56,223 nt of DNA from Mycoemilia scoparia (lineage: Eukaryota; Kickxellomycota; Kickxellomycetes; Kickxellales; Kickxellaceae). The translations under genes were made by a program, and so were the position numbers. Location: contig JANBPU010000105.1 of the NCBI GenBank assembly GCA_027575805.1, forward strand, positions 1 through 56,223, written 5' to 3'. Shown here piece by piece: positions 21,638 through 31,459 of this stretch (position 1 is the stretch's first letter; every line of letters begins with the position of its first letter). The notes under the pieces were generated by a model. It ran no database searches. It saw nothing but the letters and a program-made list of their open reading frames with translations, and was not told where the DNA came from.

Positions 21638-22380
21638 TTTTACGCGAAAGGCAATGTGTGTATTCCCTTTGCTATACAGTTAGTTTGTGCTGGAAGATAA
21701 CTCGCTGCCTTTTGATATGCGTGCTTGTTGGTATGGAAAAATCGAGTGTAGTAATTTGTGTGGCTTTTGACGTTTAATCTGTGGAAATGCAAAGGAAATG
21801 AATATAAAAGTAGAAGAAGAGCCGAAAATAGTAGCAATAAAAATAGAGTGAAAGAGAAGAGGTCGTAGGAGTTAAAATGAAACGAAGTTGGCAGAAGGAG
21901 CTTGGACAGGATAGGGTGATCCTTTATCAAACATGGTTGGGTGCTGTTCTATGCATAGCGAAATGTGAGAGGGGGGGAGTGTTATTAATGTTTTGCAGGT
22001 TTTCGTCAAGAATGTAGGTTCTCTTTGGACCTGTGTTCTAAGCCTTGGCATTATCATCAGTAAGTTTACTAGGCAACAAACTGGCTCAAGAGCCAACTTT
22101 TGTTTTTTTTCTGGCTCATAAAAGCCACCAAATTATAGGCCCTATTTTGCCGATCTGGTTAGTTTGGAACTCTTCTAGTCACCACTTGTATGCTATATAG
22201 CATACACTAAACATATTTTATAGAGTAAACACTAATCATGGAGACCTAGTATCAAATGCCTATAGTATCAAACAGAATAAATACTTGTGATTTATTAAAA
22301 GAAGAATGCTGTTGACAGCAATGTTGGCCCTAAGAGGTCATCCTAATTAAAAGCAGAAAGATTGTATATACTAACTTAGG
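21638..22380. other. Intergenic, no gene seen
   Basis: This lies between the start of the Ptm1-like gene and the 3' end of the small secreted-protein gene. It is AT-rich with no repeat copy and no convincing frame. The part next to 21637 is the likely Ptm1-like promoter. Confidence 0.45.
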
Positions 22381-22809
22381 TTATTGACAGACGACGTCGC
22401 CGTATTTATAGCATCCGCATTTTTGATTGTTATAAGTCCATTTCCTTCCTTCATCAGCAGCTGTGCATTTAAACAGAGGGTTATCATAGACACCATAACA
22501 GAACATCAGCGTACAGGCCACATAGTAGGACCTTCCGTCTTCAGTTTCCCTGCCCGACGCGCCACAGAAGCAGTTGTTGCACCCATCTGACCATCTTTCC
22601 AAGCCATTGTGATCCTTCTTACATTGCTCCATGCCTAGTTTACTCAATTTTTCAATATCCTGATCTTCGGAGCTGCTGCTGCTGCTGCCGCTACTACTAC
22701 TACTAGCACTGCCGTTATCATCCTTATCAGACAATGCGAAACTTTCAGACAAAGATGCTATCAAAAGGAGAGGGAACAATACAAAGGGTGCAAGCTTCAA
22801 AGTGATCAT
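22381..22809 (-). CDS. Small secreted Cys-rich protein, pacifastin-like pattern
   Basis: A 142-residue protein taken from the internal ATG at 22809. The frame is open for 25 codons upstream, but this Met starts a typical signal peptide (MITLKLAPFVLFPLLLIASL), with likely cleavage near residue 25. A Ser-rich linker follows, encoded by CAG/AGC-type runs. The mature part has Cys spacing C-x13-C-N-N-C-F-C-x16-C-T-x3-C, close to the pacifastin light-chain signature (C-x9-12-C-N-x-C-x-C...C-T-x3-C) of serine-protease inhibitors, with a longer loop. Four more Cys follow in a C-terminal part. Pacifastins are best known from arthropods, so a fungal member would be unusual. A VWC-like or unrelated Cys-rich fold is the alternative. 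Confidence 0.65.
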   Translation of the reverse strand: MITLKLAPFVLFPLLLIASLSESFALSDKDDNGSASSSSSGSSSSSSEDQDIEKLSKLGMEQCKKDHNGLERWSDGCNNCFCGASGRETEDGRSYYVACTLMFCYGVYDNPLFKCTAADEGRKWTYNNQKCGCYKYGDVVCQ

Positions 22810-23657
22810 CACAAGTTGAAGTGTTTGGAATATACGGGCGCAATATGTATGATATTCGTGGACTGGAAAAGAAAACCCAAACAAGAAATCTGGGGGAGGA
22901 CATCAGAATATATGAACACTCATTCATGTTTGAAATCATTGACCCCAGGTTGCCATTCCTAAATCAGCTTGGGCCCTTTTCTATTTGCAGTTGCTTGCCA
23001 GCCACGCTTTTCGTGAGCAGGCACTGCTACCGCCATTATCTTCGACAGATACTGTTTTTAGAATTCCCCTTTTGTCTACTACGTTTTCCAAAAGCTTTCA
23101 ATTATGCTGATTGTGTGGGATATGAGAGAAAATTCGCTAATGCAAAGCCAGCCAATTATCCCTTAATGTCTCCAAAATGGTGGCTGCTCCTACTTTCACT
23201 TTGCAAGTGTATGATGAGGTTGAGACTGCTCATTTTGCTTTAGAAAAGAGATGAATCGCTGGCGCTTCAAAGTATGGGGAGGTGGCAATTAGAACAAGCC
23301 AGGTCCCCATAATGTGACAGATCAGTACTATCACGGGTCAAGGCGGGGCATATTAACGAATATGGGGATATCCCTTTGACTCGATTATTTATAAACCTGC
23401 TGTTTTCTGTTTACTTTTCAAAGAATTTAAAGCCAGAAAGCCAGACAGCGATATAAACTTCGTGACTCACCCCACCACCATAACACTAATAATCTCAACA
23501 AAGTCAGATAGATAGATATATAGATAGAGATAGTACAAAAAGTATATATATAATATATATACGCGCGCACACACAAAACATAGCCTTTTTCCCTGTTGTG
23601 TTTCAAGCTGTTAGAGCTGCTCATACTCTTGTATGCTAACAGTATAGCACAATAGGA
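22810..23657. other. Divergent intergenic region
   Basis: It separates the minus-strand secreted-protein gene from the plus-strand F-box gene. A TATA-like TTTATAAA lies at 23388-23395, about 263 bases before the F-box ATG. An AT microsatellite is near 23540-23562. No gene is supported. Confidence 0.45.
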
Positions 23658-25559
23658 ATGGTGCCCTTAGCTGAGCTGCCTCTTAACCTCCAAACCAGTA
23701 TCTGTCAGTACCTCAAAGACCAGCAAAAATGGCAAACCCTTTATGAACTAAAGTCTGTCTCATCAAAATGGAATGCCTGTGTGAACTCAGTTGTGTGGCA
23801 GGATTACACTCCAGCACTGCAGGGGGTACGCTGTAAAGACAATGATCCGATATACTACACACTACAGCGAAGACCCTTGCTGTCGACTGACCAAATACCG
23901 GATCTCAACTACTACTTGTTGAGAGAGGGCTATCAGTACATGCATAAATTGACTTTGAACAGTGACTGTGTGGCATACCCGTGGCTCTTTGAACTGCGCT
24001 TTAGGCAGCTTTACCATTTGGTGATATATCCAGACGACCATCTATTCGAAAAAGTTGAAACCCTAATTAAATACAACGACATTCGCAAACTTACAATTCT
24101 TTCAACCACCGAATTCAGTGACCCTACCGATGACTATGAGAATGAGGAACAGGTTGAGAGTGGTAAGGGTGGCGGCGGGTCCCTAGGCCTAATTGATTTC
24201 TGGGGTGAGGACATTCCAATACGAAGAATATTTGACAAACTATCTGATAATCTTGTTTACCTGGCCCTAAAGACCATTGTAAGGGTCCCTTCATTTTACT
24301 TTATATTGGTTCAACTACCCAAACTGCAGTATCTTGAAATCGACCACCTAATAATCGACAATTTTTCTAAAATTGAGGTTAAAGAGCCAAAGACACCATC
24401 ACTCTTGTCAACATTTGCACTTAACTTTCTAATCATATCCCAGCCCAATGTTTCCATTGACAACATGCCTCCTATCAACACAGCATTGATTCCTAATCTA
24501 ACCGAGCTAATTCACGATGCCCCAATCGACGAGTCTGATTACAAGCTCCAAGACTCGTGGTGCTCAGTTCTACCATTCATCAATTTCCCATTTATTGGTC
24601 AATGGGCCAAGCTCAGAAAGATGGCTCAAGTCATACTCAACAACAGAGTCACCAGAACATTGTGCAATCACTGTCCAAACCTCGAACATCTAGAGCTAGA
24701 CTTCCGACCTACATCTCTCCAGGAATTCAGTAGAAACATATCCGCATTTCACATACTGGCCGAAAACCTGTCTCATATCAAAGTATTGAGTTTGGGACGA
24801 AAATGTGACTTTGAGTTTGTATTACCATTGGACCAGTTATTCTTCCGACCCAAAGCAGCAAATGGTAGCAACAACAATAATAACAGCGGTACTGGTGGTA
24901 TTACTAATAATGGCAGTCAAACATCAATTTCACATTTCACGTTAACCAATGGTTCTGCTGAAGAAACAGGGCAGCAATTGGCAATTTCTAATTCATCTTC
25001 ACCAGTTACATCGACGGTGAGTAATCCCAACAACCCACTCTGTTTTGGACCATCTGATGCATTTAAATTCTCATGGACCAATATCACTCACCTACGAATA
25101 TCGCTTGGTGGGAGATTGACGCCCATGGTGTTTAACTCGTTATGCCAGTTCCAAAATCTCGAGGTACTTAGTATTCAGTTAACAACACTCGAATTGATTG
25201 AAACTATTCGACCACAAACTTCAACGCCATTGCCATCGTCCAAATCGGCCACTGGGTCATCTACTGCTACTGCTACTTATACTTCTAGTGATGGTGTAAG
25301 TGATAATGCAGACAACAACAGCTATAATAACAACAGAAATATTGCTGTTAAAAATGGTTGTGTTGATAAAGATAAATGGTTCCCGAAATTAAAACTATTA
25401 AAATTCAATATCGATGACGATGCCGAGTGTACAGCCGAGGACCTAAGAAATTTGATCATGATATTCCCCAATTTGGCTATTTTCGAAATATTGATGACTA
25501 GACCAATTTACTTTATCCAGGTTGAAAAGCAATTCCCCCATATAAAATTCAAATGGTAA
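23658..25559 (+). CDS. F-box protein with LRR-like body (paralogue 1)
   Basis: A single-exon 633-residue protein. The N-terminal ~45 residues form a degenerate F-box: LPLNLQTSICQYL, then YELKSVSSKWNACVNSVVW. The rest contains irregular leucine-rich segments (LPKLQYLEIDHLII, CPNLEHLELDFRP, FQNLEVLSIQLTTLEL, FPNLAIFEIL), suggesting an LRR-type substrate platform. Asn/Ser-rich low-complexity insertions lie near 405-450 and 535-575. F-box proteins recruit substrates to SCF ubiquitin ligases; the target here is unknown. The F-box and arrangement match the gene at 37403-39257. Confidence 0.8.
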   Translation: MVPLAELPLNLQTSICQYLKDQQKWQTLYELKSVSSKWNACVNSVVWQDYTPALQGVRCKDNDPIYYTLQRRPLLSTDQIPDLNYYLLREGYQYMHKLTLNSDCVAYPWLFELRFRQLYHLVIYPDDHLFEKVETLIKYNDIRKLTILSTTEFSDPTDDYENEEQVESGKGGGGSLGLIDFWGEDIPIRRIFDKLSDNLVYLALKTIVRVPSFYFILVQLPKLQYLEIDHLIIDNFSKIEVKEPKTPSLLSTFALNFLIISQPNVSIDNMPPINTALIPNLTELIHDAPIDESDYKLQDSWCSVLPFINFPFIGQWAKLRKMAQVILNNRVTRTLCNHCPNLEHLELDFRPTSLQEFSRNISAFHILAENLSHIKVLSLGRKCDFEFVLPLDQLFFRPKAANGSNNNNNSGTGGITNNGSQTSISHFTLTNGSAEETGQQLAISNSSSPVTSTVSNPNNPLCFGPSDAFKFSWTNITHLRISLGGRLTPMVFNSLCQFQNLEVLSIQLTTLELIETIRPQTSTPLPSSKSATGSSTATATYTSSDGVSDNADNNSYNNNRNIAVKNGCVDKDKWFPKLKLLKFNIDDDAECTAEDLRNLIMIFPNLAIFEILMTRPIYFIQVEKQFPHIKFKW

Positions 25560-25814
25560 CAGTAATAACAGCAAGAACAATAATATCAACCATCGCGATT
25601 ATCATACATTGTTATTTGTGATATCAGTTGTTGTTGAGAATATCGCTTTATAATGTTATTTCTTTTTTCTCTATCCCTCCCTCCCCCAAAAAATTTTAAT
25701 GTTTTCTTTTTTCGCCGTAATATTAATAATATTTGTTTTTTTTTCTCAAAGTGATTTTTTATTTATCTGAAATAAATTCTTGTAATCTCCTTAAGTTGAT
25801 GTTTAAATAAAGAA

Positions 25815-25935
25815 ATGTGGGTAATAATTTTTGAAGGGTAAAAGTTTACTAGTAAAACTAGACATCCATTTGGCTGTCATTGGCCTTATAATTATTGTTC
25901 ACAAAAATTTACCCTTCAAAAATTATTGCTCATAT
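25815..25935. mobile_element. MITE-like element copy G, complete
   Basis: The 121 bp copy has both arms (ATGTGGGTAATAATTTTTG left; CAAAAATTATTGCTCATAT right). Its interior CATCCATTTGGCTG matches the subtype at 9319. It lies 256 bases after the F-box stop codon. Confidence 0.8.
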
Positions 25936-26046
25936 TTTCAGTTTCAAAATAAGGTATGGAGTTTTATTCCAGAGAGGTAATAAAGTACTAAACAGGTGTT
26001 TTAAAGAAATTTAGAAATTTCCAAGAAGATTAGTAAAAACATATCA

Positions 26047-26652
26047 CTATTGTCTCTTTGCCTTGATAGCCTTTACTTGCTCACCAACAACTTTGAGCAA
26101 TTTGTTAAGACGAGGGGCCTTTTCTTCAGTAATTTCGCTATCATATCCGTACTCCTTGAATCCATTAAGAATAACATAGGCAGCAATATCAGGATATGTG
26201 AGTTCATTACCAAAGTAATGGCCGTTATTGCCATTCTTTTCTAGGATCTCTTCGTGTTTGCTGACAAGAAGGGCAACCTCTTCATCAAAGCGAGGACGGA
26301 GATTTTCGTGTTTTGTGAATTCGGTTTCAATCCACAAGGTGCGAGCATCGGAGTATTGGGCACGGATTTGTTCCTGCTTAACAGCAACTTCGGGATCAGA
26401 TGAGAGAAGACCAAACTTGCGAGAAAGGTAGCGCTCAATGACTTCGCTTTCAGAGATTACAAGATCCTCGTGTCCTTCTTTGCGTTCAATAAGGACTGGA
26501 AGACGCCCAAATGGAGTATTTGGCTTGAAAGCTGGCCACTCGGGGTTGGTTTCTTTCCAATCAGCATCACCATAGGTGAGAATGATGCGTGATGTTTCGC
26601 CAAGACCGATGACGTTGAAGTAGATGAGTTCGTAGCTGGTAGATGAAGACAT
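26047..26652 (-). CDS. Glutathione S-transferase, sigma-like
   Basis: A 201-residue protein starting at the ATG at 26652 (an in-frame upstream extension is rejected). The N-terminal thioredoxin-fold domain has the Tyr-containing start YELIYFNVIGLGETSRII and the glutathione-binding block FGRLPVLIER through VISESEVIERYLSRKFGL. The helical C-terminal domain ends with YPDIAAYVILNGFKEYGY. The residues fit cytosolic sigma/alpha/mu-type GSTs, which conjugate glutathione to electrophiles or isomerise prostanoid-like substrates. Quinones made by the nearby tyrosinases are possible substrates, but that is conjecture. Confidence 0.9.
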   Translation of the reverse strand: MSSSTSYELIYFNVIGLGETSRIILTYGDADWKETNPEWPAFKPNTPFGRLPVLIERKEGHEDLVISESEVIERYLSRKFGLLSSDPEVAVKQEQIRAQYSDARTLWIETEFTKHENLRPRFDEEVALLVSKHEEILEKNGNNGHYFGNELTYPDIAAYVILNGFKEYGYDSEITEEKAPRLNKLLKVVGEQVKAIKAKRQ

Positions 26653-26766
26653 TGTTGCGATATATATCAGAGAGATCTTGCACGAGTAGTATAGGTGTTG
26701 AAAGTTATTGTGTTGGAATAGAAATGTTTGTTGATGTTGAGACAACAAAAGGGGTAGTTGGGAAGG

Positions 26767-26774
26767 TATTTATA
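26767..26774 (-). promoter_or_regulatory. TATA box of the GST gene
   Basis: The minus strand reads CTATAAATACC about 115-122 bases upstream of the GST ATG, a position and sequence suited to a TATA element. Confidence 0.5.
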
Positions 26775-27327
26775 GCTTTTTCCTGAAGTCATTGAGCCCA
26801 AGGAATTACTAATCAAAAGACAATTTTATCAGTACAAGTCAATATAAAGGATATTGTAAGGCAAGTATAAACAGTATTTTCACATCTTGTGTACATTCTA
26901 TAGTCGGTTGTGTTTCTGGTTTTCGGAAAGAACGTAGCCATTTTATTGGTTCTATTTCAAGTGTGTTTCACAGAGTTATTAGCTAAATTTCTCTGAATTT
27001 ATATTCTTGAAATTTTCGCACACACACACACAATCATATGCAGTTTGAGGATCGACTGGGTTGTTTATAGAGACCATTGCGGTTGATGCACTTACGCAAG
27101 CTCTCCTGTGTATCCATAGATTAGTAATCTCAAAGCACATAGTGTTGTTACATTTTATTTCAAACTTTCTACAAGTAAAAAAATACTAATTTATGTGAAA
27201 TGCTTCGCCAATTCCTGAAACGTTGTTAATCTATAGGCTAGGCCACAACTATTATTTAATACATTGAGATGATTTTGAAGAGTAGTTTTCGTAATACTAT
27301 GGTTTGACAATGATTTTCCAATTTTCG

Positions 27328-27445
27328 AATTGCGACCATACAAACGAGAAAATGTCGGTTCCCGTCCGATCACCGTAACTAAGCACGTTATGGCCAGGAG
27401 AGTACTGCTGTGGGGGACCAAGCGGGAACACCTGGTGTTGCAATT
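27328..27445 (+). rRNA. 5S rRNA, single dispersed copy
   Basis: The 118 bases have the 5S layout. The ends pair as helix I (AATTGC with GCAATT). Universal blocks are present: CCCGTCCGATCACCGTAAC, TAAGCACGTTATGGCC, AGTACTGCTGTGGGGGACC and GGGAACACCTGGTGTTGC. A TTTT run for RNA polymerase III termination follows at 27449-27452. It stands alone between protein genes. Whether it is expressed or a degenerate copy cannot be told; the invariant positions look intact. Confidence 0.85.
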
Positions 27446-27590
27446 TGCTTTTAGTAAACTATTTTTATTGCAATTTAACTCCTACAAAAGCGCCTCTACT
27501 AGTACAGGTATATTATCACTAAAAACAGTTGCAAATTAATCAACAAAATCTTTTTATTTAATATTATAAAAGTTAGTTATTAGAGGTTAA

Positions 27591-28880
27591 CTACTGATCA
27601 GAAAGCAAAATATCAATATTGTTATTTGTCGTGGATGTGTTCAGTTCATGTGTGGGAGCGTCTTTGCCATCTTTGCTTGTTTGGGTTATTTGACCCTTTT
27701 TGTGCTCATCTGGTTCAAGTATACTATATGCTATTTTGAAGGTGTCGTTGGAGCCACTGCCATTACTAATTGCTCCTAATTTTAACGATACTTTATTTCC
27801 GGGCGTTGTTGATATATCAAAAGGCCCATTGAAGCGCCTTGGCAATTGAAGCGAAACATAGCTGTTCAGAGCCTTACAATTTACACTTAGATCATTATTT
27901 TCTTTACTGGAAAGTGGTTGTCCTATCTTGGTTATAATATGAGAGTTTGTAGTACTCAAGTCAACGTTGCCATTTGCAATTAATTGTCCTTCAATCGATC
28001 CATTGGTTGTATGTGCCTTAAAATTGTCAGCAGTGAGGTACTCAAAGGTAATAATGTCCTGATCAGTTTCGGCCTCTACAGTTTTGGCTTCGACTTTGCT
28101 CAAACCGATTCTACCATTAGTATTTTTAAGAACAATCTTATCCGATCTGGTGCTCTTTAGGCTTATAATAGCATTGGTTGTATTAAGGTTGGTATCCAAT
28201 GCTTCGATATTATCCACATCTATCCAGGCATCTAACGATTCGACGCTCAGGTACTTTCCACAGTTCAGATTGAGTGCTGTTATGTTTCCTTGATTTGCTC
28301 TAACTCTAACATAATCAGTAGTAATGACATCGTCAAGATAGACACTCCCATGCTTTGTTTTAAAATCAATGTACTTGATTGTAGTGTTTTCGATTGCCAC
28401 AGCTCCAAGTGCACCATGAGGTACGGAACATTTTATACCGGGATGAACATATTCGTCATCAATGACATGAGGGACTTTTATGATGACTTCCGCTCTTGTC
28501 ATTCCAAAATCCCAAATACTCGAGTCTACGCCCATATCAATCTTCCATTCTGATGTTAGCGGATCCTGATCGATATCGATTTTAACACGGTCCGCAAACG
28601 ATGATAGTGGAGATACAAGCAGATTTGAGGTTATTTGAATCTCCACATGGATATTGTTTTGGTCATGTTTATAACTTTTCTGTCCATAGTTTAGCAGCGG
28701 ATATATCGTGATATTTGTGGTTTTTATGCTGTTGGGCATCGAGGTGATTGATATTGGAGTATCAAAGCCTAGCTTTTGTTTAATGGTAATGCCATCGGCA
28801 ATAGTGTGAGTTATTTGCGGGGCCTTGGTATCTGCGTTGAGCCTAGATATTCTAAGTCCAGATATTTCTTGTTGCACCAT
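27591..28880 (-). CDS. DUF4097-like beta-strand repeat protein
   Basis: A 429-residue protein starting at the ATG at 28880. The last ~250 residues have repeating beta units of the DUF4097 type, such as IDFKTKHGSVYLDDVITTDY, IVLKNTNGRIGLSKVEAK, FKAHTTNGSIEGQLIANGN and VDLSTTNSHIITKIG. Each carries a [TN]-[NK]-G-x-[IV] turn. There is no signal peptide or TM segment. This fold is found in widespread putative adhesin-like or scaffolding proteins of unknown biochemical role. The N-terminal ~150 residues are less repetitive. Confidence 0.7.
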   Translation of the reverse strand: MVQQEISGLRISRLNADTKAPQITHTIADGITIKQKLGFDTPISITSMPNSIKTTNITIYPLLNYGQKSYKHDQNNIHVEIQITSNLLVSPLSSFADRVKIDIDQDPLTSEWKIDMGVDSSIWDFGMTRAEVIIKVPHVIDDEYVHPGIKCSVPHGALGAVAIENTTIKYIDFKTKHGSVYLDDVITTDYVRVRANQGNITALNLNCGKYLSVESLDAWIDVDNIEALDTNLNTTNAIISLKSTRSDKIVLKNTNGRIGLSKVEAKTVEAETDQDIITFEYLTADNFKAHTTNGSIEGQLIANGNVDLSTTNSHIITKIGQPLSSKENNDLSVNCKALNSYVSLQLPRRFNGPFDISTTPGNKVSLKLGAISNGSGSNDTFKIAYSILEPDEHKKGQITQTSKDGKDAPTHELNTSTTNNNIDILLSDQ

Positions 28881-29278
28881 TACCACGCCTTATATTATAT
28901 CCCTCCCTTACTACTAAATAATAGTTAATTTAAAGTGTAAAGAAACCTCTTTTCCCAGACTTTTGTGCCCGAGATATAGTTCCCCTCATGTTTGCTTGAG
29001 TGTTGTCTTTTATGGGAGCGACATTCGGATATTCGGATTTTCCGATCAGATCTGATGATGATCATCATCAATTGGTCTCATTTCCAATGTTTGTTATTAA
29101 TAATGTAACAACTCAATCCACATAATAAATTTGGCCTTTATATCAAATAGTTGTTAATACTGCTGAAGGGTACATTAAACCATAATGAAATATAAAATAG
29201 CGCTAAAATACGGGTAAACAGATATAAATTATCAAGATAAGAAGTAATATGATGTGGGCAAATACAGGGCCGATTCAT

Positions 29279-31053
29279 TTAGAACTACAAAAATACAAGA
29301 ATAGTGAATATGTTGGTTAAAAATGCGGATCAGTAAATAGCAGGATTGTGATAATATATATGCGTTTATGATACATACCCTGATTTGATAGCTTCCAGCT
29401 TTGGTCATATATCGGACCCATTTTATTGACTGGTAATTGCTGGGCTCAAAGACCTTAAGAAACTTGACCAGAAGTCCTGATGCAGTGAACATCACCACCT
29501 GGAAATTAAGGGATATGGGTGGTCTGGACCATGCCTTTTGGCGAGTCATAGGGGTTAACTCAGCAACAATACTGATGGACATATCATTGAGACCTCTGAA
29601 TCTGGCGATTTTCCAAACTACTGCATTTTCGGATGGTTCATACTTGGCTTTTCCTTTACCCTGGATTTGAATATCGACTTTACCAGTATTAAGTGGGGTT
29701 GGTATAACCACAATCATATTTGTTGCCTCGAGCTTTGATGGGAAGTTTGCCTTGATATGTACTTCATACTCCAGCCTAGTTTTTCCAACCTCGGTGACCA
29801 GTGGGTGGACCTTAAATGGAAGATTGATATTCTCTGTTGCACGGTACTTCATTAATTCGAATTCACCATCTGGTGGGATAAATGTAATGACTCTCTCGGT
29901 TTCAAACTTTCCTAGCCTTACACATTGATGGAATTGGTAGTCATCTATGGCTACAGAATCGTCCATCCGATGCCTGGTCATGGCACCTCCATAGCCAGGC
30001 CCACGAGACCCAGGGTCCTTGCTGCTATCCAAAACCAGCTTGTCATTAAGGCCAAATTTACATTCTGGCATACCGGACAAGTAAGATCTCATGATGATCT
30101 GGCCCTGTACATCTGATTTTAGAACAGTGTTGTTGGTAGACATCAAAAGATTGACTGACTCAATAACATCTACAAAAGCCTCATTTTTGCGGTGGAATAC
30201 ATCCGGATTGCGCCATGTTGTTGCACCGGTTGCCTGCATTGTGATCTTTTGAGGTGGCTGTGTCTATACATTATGGTGCATGTCAATTTATCGGTGTTAG
30301 TTGCTGATGTATGGTTATTTTGTAGGAATTACCTGCGTCTAAAGTCTCTTGATAAGCCACAATCAATAAATGGGTTTATACTTACATATGCTATCGATGT
30401 TCTAACCCCTTCTGTTGTAACATACAGCTTCAAAGTGTCAACCTCCATATTTTGAGGGTATCCAAAGTCCAAGATTTCTAAATCACAGGTAGAGAGAGAG
30501 AGAGAGAAAGAGGATAGAAATTGGGACTGTTAAACACACTGAAATAAATATATACACCGAATATGTTTACTATCAAGGTGTGGACAAGACACTTACCATC
30601 GAGGAGTTCATAGATCAAGACAAAATTGTTTTTAACTCCTTCTTCATCAAACCTTCCAAAATATGAATAGCAAAGTCCAACGAAACGATACATAAACTCA
30701 AATACTAAGGGAGCATTGGCATTATTTTTTGTTACACTACACACCCAAAGATTCTCATGACGGATGTAAAAGAATGATGTAGAGCCAAGAGTAATGACGG
30801 GAGATCTGGCTGATGTGGGCGAGGAAATTACATGGATTCGGAATAAATCGGCTACTGATCGTCTATAGACAGAAATCGGTTTATTAGGCGTGTTAGTTTG
30901 CTGTTGATGCTTGGGCTTATTTTATAAACAGTGCAAAAATAACTTTTGGTCGGATGATGTTAATGATATTGTAGCTTACTTTACATCCTGGCGATATAGT
31001 CTGGAGATTAAGGTTTCGCCCTTTTGGTTATAAATAAATAAAGCGCTTAACAT
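29279..31053 (-). CDS. apm4: AP-2 clathrin adaptor complex mu subunit, five exons
   Basis: Exons in coding order are 31053-30980, 30862-30597, 30477-30386, 30245-29379 and 29284-29279. All introns are GT-AG (94-140 nt), and the joined frame gives 434 residues, the usual mu-2 length. The N-terminal longin-type domain starts MLSALFIYNQKGETLISRLY and includes [20 protein letters not shown]. The mu-homology domain holds FVDVIESVNLLMS, MRSYLSGMPECKFGLNDKLV, and near the end LKVFEPSNYQSIKWVRYMTK. The spelling of these blocks favours mu-2 over mu-1. It binds tyrosine-based sorting signals in clathrin endocytosis. The terminal exon is only six bases (Phe + stop); without that splice the frame reads on to 29232 with unrelated residues. 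Confidence 0.9.
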
Positions 31054-31459
31054 TGTCTATATCGCAGTAATATCCACAAATAAGGGGAAATGATTGGAGA
31101 GGGGTAAACGAAATATATAGTGTATTGTTTGGTGAGAAAAGAGTAAGATAGAGAGAGAGAGAGAGATTAGAAAAAGAGAGTCTATATTATAAAGGAAATA
31201 TCAAAAGAGGCATACAAGAAAAGAGGCTTGACGACAAATGAGAGAGAGAGAGAGAACATGATAATAAACAAAGGTAGATAAATAGCCCCAAAGCTGGATG
31301 ATGATGCTAGATATTTATCATTGTTATGGGGATTGGAATCAGATGTAAAATGACCAAGATTCACATTATGCTGATTAATGTATACTTGTTAGATAGGATT
31401 TATATGTGCGTGTTTATTTAACAAGATAAAAGAAATAAATGGAAACAAATTTTAAATGA

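Noticed and set aside
22821..23243. A 140-codon plus-strand frame between the secreted-protein gene and the F-box gene
   Set aside because: It overlaps the minus-strand gene's leader and has no family or composition typical of the real genes here.
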